Positions 6,471 through 10,735 of a stretch of 10,735 bases of DNA are shown here, piece after piece; position 1 is the stretch's first letter, and each line of letters begins with the position of its first letter. Under the pieces are notes generated by a model. It had not been told where the DNA came from. It saw only the letters and a list, made by a program, of their open reading frames with translations, and did no database searches. This stretch comes from an uncultured Acidimicrobiales bacterium. GTDB lineage: Bacteria > Actinomycetota > Acidimicrobiia > Acidimicrobiales > SZUA-35. Both the position numbers and the translations under genes were made by a program. Location: positions 1 to 10,735 of the forward strand of contig CALLIQ010000599.1 of the NCBI GenBank assembly GCA_938008925.1, read 5' to 3'.

Positions 6471-6488
6471 CCATACGCAACCGTATGG
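6471..6488. promoter_or_regulatory. Candidate TetR operator 2 (perfect 7+7 inverted repeat)
   Basis: CCATACG-CAAC-CGTATGG has two fully complementary 7-base arms around a four-base spacer. It lies just before the Shine-Dalgarno of the membrane protein gene and next to the putative -35 of the regulator gene. The match in arm sequence with the site 27 bases to the left argues for one protein binding both. Confidence 0.72.
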
Positions 6489-6500
6489 AAGAGGAACGCC

Positions 6501-7250
6501 ATGACCGCCGAGCTCGTCGTCGCAAGCTGTTTCATCCTGCTGGGCATCGCGCACTCGGTGCTCGGTGAGAGCGACATCCTCAAGCCGCTCTTCGCTGCTG
6601 AGTGGACGACGCACCTGCCGCGCTGGGCCCTCGATCGGATCCTGCGTTTCGCGTGGCATCTCACCTCGATCACGTGGTTCGCGATCGCCGCCATCGTGCT
6701 GGGCGCAAATCTGCTCCTCACCATCGGCATCTCGTCGATGGCGTCGGCGGCGATGGTATTCGTGATGTTGCGGGGCCACCTGGCGTGGCCGCTGTTCCTG
6801 CTCGCCGGGCTCTCCGCGTTGCAGGCCGATGGGGTGCTCGGCACGTCGGCACTTCGACTCGGGGCGTTCGCAGCCGCCGGGTTGATGGTCGCCGCCGCGC
6901 TGCTCCACGTCTACTGGGCGGCCGGCGGCACCTGGTATCTCGACAAAGCGGCACCACAGGTGGGCGAGAACGGCTACCGCCCCGGTCCGATCGCGACGCT
7001 GGCGGTCGCCGTCGCCCTGACCACGTTCGCCACCCTCATCGTCATCGCCACCCGCCAGGACCAGACGGTGGTGTCGTGGCTCGTCGGCATCGGTGTCGCC
7101 GTGCTGACGGTGCGAGCGATCGGCGACACGAAAGTGGCGGGGTTCACGAAGACCATCCGCGACACCGAGTTCGCCAAGGCCGACGACGCCTACTTCACAC
7201 CGATCATCGTCTTCCTCGCACTCGGAGCAACGGGCGCCCTGATCGCCTGA
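6501..7250 (+). CDS. Multi-pass membrane protein with DUF3995-type C-terminal region
   Basis: A 249-residue integral membrane protein with about seven hydrophobic segments (roughly residues 3-21, 55-76, 80-106, 117-140, 163-184, 188-206 and 230-248). The C-terminal half has LLHVYWAAGGTWYLDKAAP (134-152) and VRAIGDTKVAGFTKTIRDTEFAKADDAYFTP (204-234), which I recognise as the pattern of DUF3995 membrane proteins, a family without known function. The N-terminal half has its own conserved-looking loop, GIAHSVLGESDIL (15-27) and LRFAWHLTSITWF (48-60), so the protein may be a fusion or duplication of two small membrane modules. The ATG at 6501 has GAGGA five bases upstream. The start is divergent from the TetR gene, and the two candidate operators suggest ligand-induced expression, as for many TetR-controlled membrane proteins. 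It is convergent with the ABC exporter gene, 34 bases apart. Confidence 0.85.
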   Translation: MTAELVVASCFILLGIAHSVLGESDILKPLFAAEWTTHLPRWALDRILRFAWHLTSITWFAIAAIVLGANLLLTIGISSMASAAMVFVMLRGHLAWPLFLLAGLSALQADGVLGTSALRLGAFAAAGLMVAAALLHVYWAAGGTWYLDKAAPQVGENGYRPGPIATLAVAVALTTFATLIVIATRQDQTVVSWLVGIGVAVLTVRAIGDTKVAGFTKTIRDTEFAKADDAYFTPIIVFLALGATGALIA

Positions 7251-7284
7251 CCCCGATCGGTTCGAGCGGTCCGGAACGGATGGG

Positions 7285-9189
7285 TCAGGCCGACCCCATC
7301 AGGCTCGCGAAGTACTCGCAGCGACCATCGCTGTAGACGGTGCCTTCGTTCGTGGTCGTCTCGATCTCACCGTCGCCGAACTGCTCCCGATAGAGCTCGG
7401 CGTAGACCCCGCCGAGCGCGAGGAGCTCGTCGTGCGAGCCAGACTCGACGATGTTGCCGTGATCGACGACGTGGATGACATCGGCGGCCTGGATCGTCGA
7501 CAGTCGATGAGCGACAGCGACCGTGGTGCGTCCGCTCACCAGTTCGCCGAGCGCAGCCTGGATCCGCCGCTCCGACGCCGTGTCGAGTGCCGAGGTGGCC
7601 TCGTCGAGAATCAGCACCTTCGGATCGTGCAGGAGCACTCGAGCGATCGCAATGCGCTGGCGTTCACCACCGGAGAGCCGGAAGCCACGTTCGCCGACGA
7701 CGGTGTCGTAGCCCTCCTCGAACTCCATGATCCGATCGTGGATCGCGGCGGCTCGCCCAGCCTTTTCGACCTCGGCCAGCGAGGCCTCAGGCCTGCCGTA
7801 TGCGATGTTGTCGCGCAGCGTCCCGGCGAACAGGTAGCTCTCCTGCGTCACGAAGCCGAACGCTCCGGCCAACGACTCGAATGACAGGTCCTTCAGATCG
7901 ACGCCGTCGAGTCGAACCGTGCCCCGCACTGGGTCGTAGAGCCGGGCGATCAACGACAAGACGGTGGACTTGCCCGACCCGGACGGACCGACGAGGGCGA
8001 TGAGTTGGCCGGGCTTGGCTTCGAGGTCGATGCCGTTCAGTGCGTCTGGCAGGCGATCGGGGCTGGTGTCGTTGACGCCGTCGTAGCGGAAGTGCACGTG
8101 TTCGAACCGAATCTCTCCCCGCAGCGTGTCGGGATCGAGGCGCACCGGGTCCGCGGCCTCGACGATGTCGGACTCGGCATCGAGGTAGGCGAAGATCCGC
8201 TTGAACAGCGCACGCGAAGATTGGAGTTCGACCGTCGTCTCGAGCAACCGAGCGACCGGAAAGAACAACCGGTTCTGCAAGGTCGTGAACGCCACGATCG
8301 TGCCGGCCGAGATGGCGTTCGGACTTCCGTCGAGAAGAAACGCAGCGACCAGGTAGGCGAGGATCGGACTCGCACCGAGAAACGCCTGCACCACGGTGAA
8401 GAACGACTGGCCGATGACCTGCTGCTTCACGGCGATGTCGGCCAGACGAGCGTTGGCCATGTGAAAGCGGTCGATCTCTCGATCCTGGCGGCCGAACAGC
8501 TTCGCCAGCGTGATGCCGGATATCGACAGCGTCTCCTGGGTCACGACCGTCATCGCCGACGTCGCTTCCTGGTTCTCGGCCGTGAACGCCTCACGCCGCT
8601 TACCGACGATGCGGGTGGCGACGACGAAGAACGGCACCATGGCCAACGACAGCAGCGTGAGGGGCACCGACAACAACAACATGGCGATCACCGCACTGAT
8701 GAAGGTGACCACGTTCGACAACACGTTCGACAGGGTCGAGGTGACCGCGGCTTGCACACCCCCGACGTCGCTCGTGATCCGGCTCTGGAGATCGCCCGTT
8801 CGAGACGAGCTGTAGAACGACAGCGACAGGTTCTGCAGGTGGCTGTAGAGACGGTCTCGCAACTCTCGGAGAACGTCTTGTCCGAGACGGTTGGTGATGA
8901 TGGTCTGGGTCACGCCAAGGGCGGTCGAGCCGAGCGTGATCACCAACATGATGATGCTGAGCGTGATCGTCAGATCGAGGTCGGGCCCACCGCCACCCTC
9001 GGGGAACAGACCAGAGTCGAACACCCGCTGGATCAGCAACGGGTTCACGATCCCGATCACCGCGCTCACCAGCACGAGCGCAACAACGCCGACGACCCGA
9101 CGGAGGTGGGGCCGGAACAGGGCAGCGACCCGACTCCAGGAGAAGTCGGCGGGATCGTCAATGACGTCGTCGACGTCGGAATCAGGCAT
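7285..9189 (-). CDS. ABC exporter, fused membrane and ATPase domains (MsbA/BmrA-like half transporter)
   Basis: A 634-residue inner-membrane exporter. About six transmembrane segments lie in residues 30-330, with the conserved SFYSSSRTGDLQSRITSD stretch (124-141) of type IV ABC exporters. The nucleotide-binding domain follows: Walker A GPSGSGKST (401-409), Q-loop VTQES (Gln449), signature LSGGERQR (505-512), Walker B VLILDE with catalytic Glu530, D-loop SALD, and switch His561 in VAHRLST. All ATPase residues are intact, so a homodimer is plausible; no partner half-transporter is adjacent. After the usual end near LYREQF there is an extra tail of about 30 residues rich in Glu and Thr. The ATG at 9189 is preferred because GAGGA lies five bases upstream; a GTG at 9201 would add four residues. 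It lies 71 bases downstream of the AraC-type gene on the same strand, possibly in one transcript. The substrate is unknown. Confidence 0.93.
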   Translation of the reverse strand: MPDSDVDDVIDDPADFSWSRVAALFRPHLRRVVGVVALVLVSAVIGIVNPLLIQRVFDSGLFPEGGGGPDLDLTITLSIIMLVITLGSTALGVTQTIITNRLGQDVLRELRDRLYSHLQNLSLSFYSSSRTGDLQSRITSDVGGVQAAVTSTLSNVLSNVVTFISAVIAMLLLSVPLTLLSLAMVPFFVVATRIVGKRREAFTAENQEATSAMTVVTQETLSISGITLAKLFGRQDREIDRFHMANARLADIAVKQQVIGQSFFTVVQAFLGASPILAYLVAAFLLDGSPNAISAGTIVAFTTLQNRLFFPVARLLETTVELQSSRALFKRIFAYLDAESDIVEAADPVRLDPDTLRGEIRFEHVHFRYDGVNDTSPDRLPDALNGIDLEAKPGQLIALVGPSGSGKSTVLSLIARLYDPVRGTVRLDGVDLKDLSFESLAGAFGFVTQESYLFAGTLRDNIAYGRPEASLAEVEKAGRAAAIHDRIMEFEEGYDTVVGERGFRLSGGERQRIAIARVLLHDPKVLILDEATSALDTASERRIQAALGELVSGRTTVAVAHRLSTIQAADVIHVVDHGNIVESGSHDELLALGGVYAELYREQFGDGEIETTTNEGTVYSDGRCEYFASLMGSA

Positions 9190-9260
9190 CGGTGTCCTCA
9201 CTGTGGCCGGGGCGAACTCGGGGCCCTCAGGCCGTCAAGACCGACCACATCAGCGTGCCA

Positions 9261-10256
9261 TCAATTCGCGGCGCCGGCACGAGCCGCTGATCTGCGAGCA
9301 TCTCGCGGCGCCTCACCCATCACCCGTTTGAACGCTCGACTGAACGACGCCTCGGAGTCATACCCGACGAGCGCTGCCGTCTCCGCGATCGATTGATCGG
9401 TTCGACGAAGCATGTCGAGGGCCACGTGCATGCGCCACCGGGTGACGTAGCGCATCGCCGACTCGCCGACGAGATCGGTGAAGCGAGCGGCGAACGCCGA
9501 GCGCGACATTGCCACCTCGTCGGCGAGCGAGGCGACCGACCAGTCGCGCCCGGGCTCGGCGTGAATCCTGGCGATGGCCGCCCCGACCTGCTCGTCTCGC
9601 AACGCGCCGAGCCAGCCGGTCTGGGCCCCTGGGTCGCGCTCGATCCAGGTCCTGATCGCCTGGATCACCACGATGTCGCACAACCGACTGACGACCGCTT
9701 CGCTCCCCGGGGCGAGGCCGCGCGTCTCCTCTGCCATCAGCTCGAGCGTCGAGCGCATCCAATCGGCCCGTGTCGACTGAGACGCTTCGATGTGGATCAC
9801 GGCGGGCAACGCGGCGACGAGTTGCCGAGCGGCCGGGTGCTCGAAGCGAATCCCTCCGCACACGATGCTCGCCTCCTCGCCACCGCCGCCGTGGCGGAGA
9901 ATGGCGTAGTGCTCGTTGATTTCGTCGTGGGGCAGGTCGAACACGAGCGGTGTCGGCGCCTCCTCACGACCCCAGCACCGATGACCACTGCCATGCGGAA
10001 CGAGCACCAGGTCGCCGGCAACGGCCTTGTGAACCACCCCCTCGACCTCGAGTGACGCTTCGCCCGACACCACGGCATGGAACCAGACGCAGTCACCCAT
10101 CGCCGGCAGCTCGAGGCCCCACGGTTCACTGAGGAACGACGGGCAATAGAACACGCCGGCCATCTGCACGAATCGGAGGGCCTCGCCGATCGCTGGCACC
10201 GTCGGTGTCGCGACGCCATCGACTTCGCCTACTCGTTGCATCGTCATGGCGGTCAT
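9261..10256 (-). CDS. AraC-family transcriptional regulator with N-terminal cupin sensor domain
   Basis: A 331-residue one-component regulator. The N-terminal part is a cupin-like sensor of the kind found in many AraC regulators: VWFHAVVSGEASLEVEG, then AGDLVLVPHGSGHRCWG (together about residues 57-96). The C-terminal AraC DNA-binding domain (about 224-320) has the first HTH in DWSVASLADEVAMSRSAFAARF and the second in SIAETAALVGYDSEASFSRAFKRVMGEAP, both well conserved. Start choice is uncertain: ATGs at 10256, 10247 and 10241 and a GTG at 10289 are all in frame. I chose 10256, which has a weak AGAG upstream. The gene is head to head with the PPOX-type gene, and a perfect inverted repeat lies between them, so it probably controls that gene, and perhaps the ABC exporter downstream on its own strand. 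It is likely an activator, as most AraC proteins are. Confidence 0.92.
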   Translation of the reverse strand: MTAMTMQRVGEVDGVATPTVPAIGEALRFVQMAGVFYCPSFLSEPWGLELPAMGDCVWFHAVVSGEASLEVEGVVHKAVAGDLVLVPHGSGHRCWGREEAPTPLVFDLPHDEINEHYAILRHGGGGEEASIVCGGIRFEHPAARQLVAALPAVIHIEASQSTRADWMRSTLELMAEETRGLAPGSEAVVSRLCDIVVIQAIRTWIERDPGAQTGWLGALRDEQVGAAIARIHAEPGRDWSVASLADEVAMSRSAFAARFTDLVGESAMRYVTRWRMHVALDMLRRTDQSIAETAALVGYDSEASFSRAFKRVMGEAPRDARRSAARAGAAN

Positions 10257-10276
10257 GATCGACTCTGAACGACCGC

Positions 10277-10297
10277 TCGTCCAGGCCACTTGGACGA
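10277..10297. promoter_or_regulatory. Candidate operator: perfect 7+7 inverted repeat between AraC-type and PPOX-type genes
   Basis: TCGTCCA at 10277-10283 and TGGACGA at 10291-10297 are exact reverse complements separated by seven bases. The half-site TGGACGA recurs at 10354-10360, one base before the ATG of the PPOX-type gene. The repeat is 21 bases upstream of the chosen AraC start, and its location fits autoregulation and control of the divergent gene. Confidence 0.6.
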
Positions 10298-10361
10298 ACC
10301 ATCATGTTTTGTGGATCGAGAGTCATCGACAGTCCATCCACTCGCGCTCAGAGTGGACGAC

Positions 10362-10735
10362 ATGCAGACAACGATCAACGCAACCACCACCGCCAAGACC
10401 ACCACCAGGACCACCGCCAAGACCACGCCCGAGAACGAGCCGACGACCCAACCCACCGCCCCCACGTCAGAGACGACGGCCTCGCACCGACCCGACGCCG
10501 ACAAGGTCCGCTCTGCGATCGAGCGCCGGTCGTTCGCCATGCTGTCGACCGTGTCGCCAGCCGGCGTGCCCCACGCCGCCGGCGTGTTGTACGAACTGGT
10601 CGGCTCGACCCTCTACGTCAACACGCTCCGCCCGAGCCGCAAGGCACGCAACGTCGAGGCGAGCGGACGGGCCGCAGTGTGTCTTCCGATTCGCCGAGTG
10701 CCGATCGGTGGACCGCCATCGACCGTCCAGTTCCA
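10362..10735 (+). CDS. Pyridoxamine 5'-phosphate oxidase-like (PPOX-fold) protein, N-terminal part (partial, runs off right edge)
   Basis: The frame from the ATG at 10362 is open to the window end (124 codons seen). From about residue 47 it shows the flavin-binding split-barrel pattern of PPOX-type proteins: DKVRSAIERRSFAMLSTVSPAGVPHAAGVLYEL, then STLYVNTLRPSRKARNVEASGRAAVCLPIRR. Members bind FMN, F420 or haem, and many actinobacterial ones act on small molecules; the class cannot be fixed from this part. The first 40 residues are low-complexity, with 18 Thr, and contain TTAKT twice (residues 9-13 and 17-21). No ATG or GTG suits a start between this tail and the fold, which supports the tail being translated. 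No clear ribosome binding site is seen before the ATG. The gene is divergent from the AraC-type regulator, with an inverted repeat between them. Confidence 0.82.
   Translation, partial: MQTTINATTTAKTTTRTTAKTTPENEPTTQPTAPTSETTASHRPDADKVRSAIERRSFAMLSTVSPAGVPHAAGVLYELVGSTLYVNTLRPSRKARNVEASGRAAVCLPIRRVPIGGPPSTVQF
10386..10424 (+). repeat. Duplicated 15-base repeat in the 5' end of the PPOX-type gene
   Basis: ACCACCGCCAAGACC occurs exactly at 10386-10400 and 10410-10424, separated by ACCACCAGG, which resembles the first nine bases of the unit. In frame, the copies encode Thr-Thr-Ala-Lys-Thr. The 24-base period is a multiple of three, so the frame is kept. Confidence 0.85.

Noticed and set aside
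5868..6908. A 346-codon minus-strand frame that would give the TetR protein a long N-terminal extension
   Set aside because: The extension overlaps the well-supported membrane protein gene on the other strand, and the TetR HTH belongs near the N-terminus; the GTG at 6419 has a ribosome binding site.
7251..7284. Bidirectional terminator between the convergent membrane protein and ABC genes
   Set aside because: It contains only the 8-base palindrome CCGATCGG and short partial repeats; no stable hairpin with a T-tract is visible.
8005..9396. Plus-strand frame of 463 codons opposite the ABC exporter
   Set aside because: It is rich in Arg, His, Asp and Gln with no domain pattern, as expected for the complement of a GC-rich gene. 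All ABC motifs are intact on the minus strand.

Overview
The window is high-GC DNA with tightly packed genes, GTG as well as ATG starts, and proteins rich in Ala, Asp, Arg and Val. This fits an actinomycete-type bacterium, perhaps of the Acidimicrobiia, but the lineage is inferred from composition and gene style only; there is no rRNA or other marker. I see no tRNA, rRNA, CRISPR array, insertion sequence or phage gene.

Layout, left to right. (1) 1-2234: the 5' part of a GlxA-type regulator (minus) is divergent from an isochorismatase-like cysteine hydrolase, which is followed 21 bases later by an MFS exporter. This looks like a regulator plus hydrolase/efflux operon. (2) 2235-4468: a LacI-family repressor, stop to stop with the MFS gene, is divergent from a glycoside hydrolase family 1 (GH1) homologue. 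Their shared upstream region holds a near-palindromic LacI-type operator. The GH1 protein is clearly of the family but lacks a block after the acid/base motif and has altered catalytic signatures (TLHDP for TLNEP, IMEEG for ITENG). (3) 4469-4873: a 405-base stretch with one possible 56-residue membrane peptide and a 15-base tandem repeat. (4) 4874-7250: a tandem-GNAT acetyltransferase overlaps tail to tail with a TetR-family repressor, which is divergent from a DUF3995-type membrane protein; two similar inverted repeats lie between the last two. (5) 7261-10735: an ABC exporter (minus) downstream of an AraC-type regulator (minus) with a cupin sensor domain, divergent from a PPOX-fold flavin/F420-type protein that runs off the right edge. 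A perfect 7+7 inverted repeat sits in that divergent promoter region.

The theme is local regulation: four one-component regulators of four families (GlxA, LacI, TetR, AraC) each sit head to head with a small enzyme or membrane protein gene, three of them with a visible candidate operator. Cargo is mainly detoxification, transport and sugar-related. The most unusual items are the remodelled GH1 protein and the short tandem repeats near three gene starts, two of which encode low-complexity N-terminal tails.
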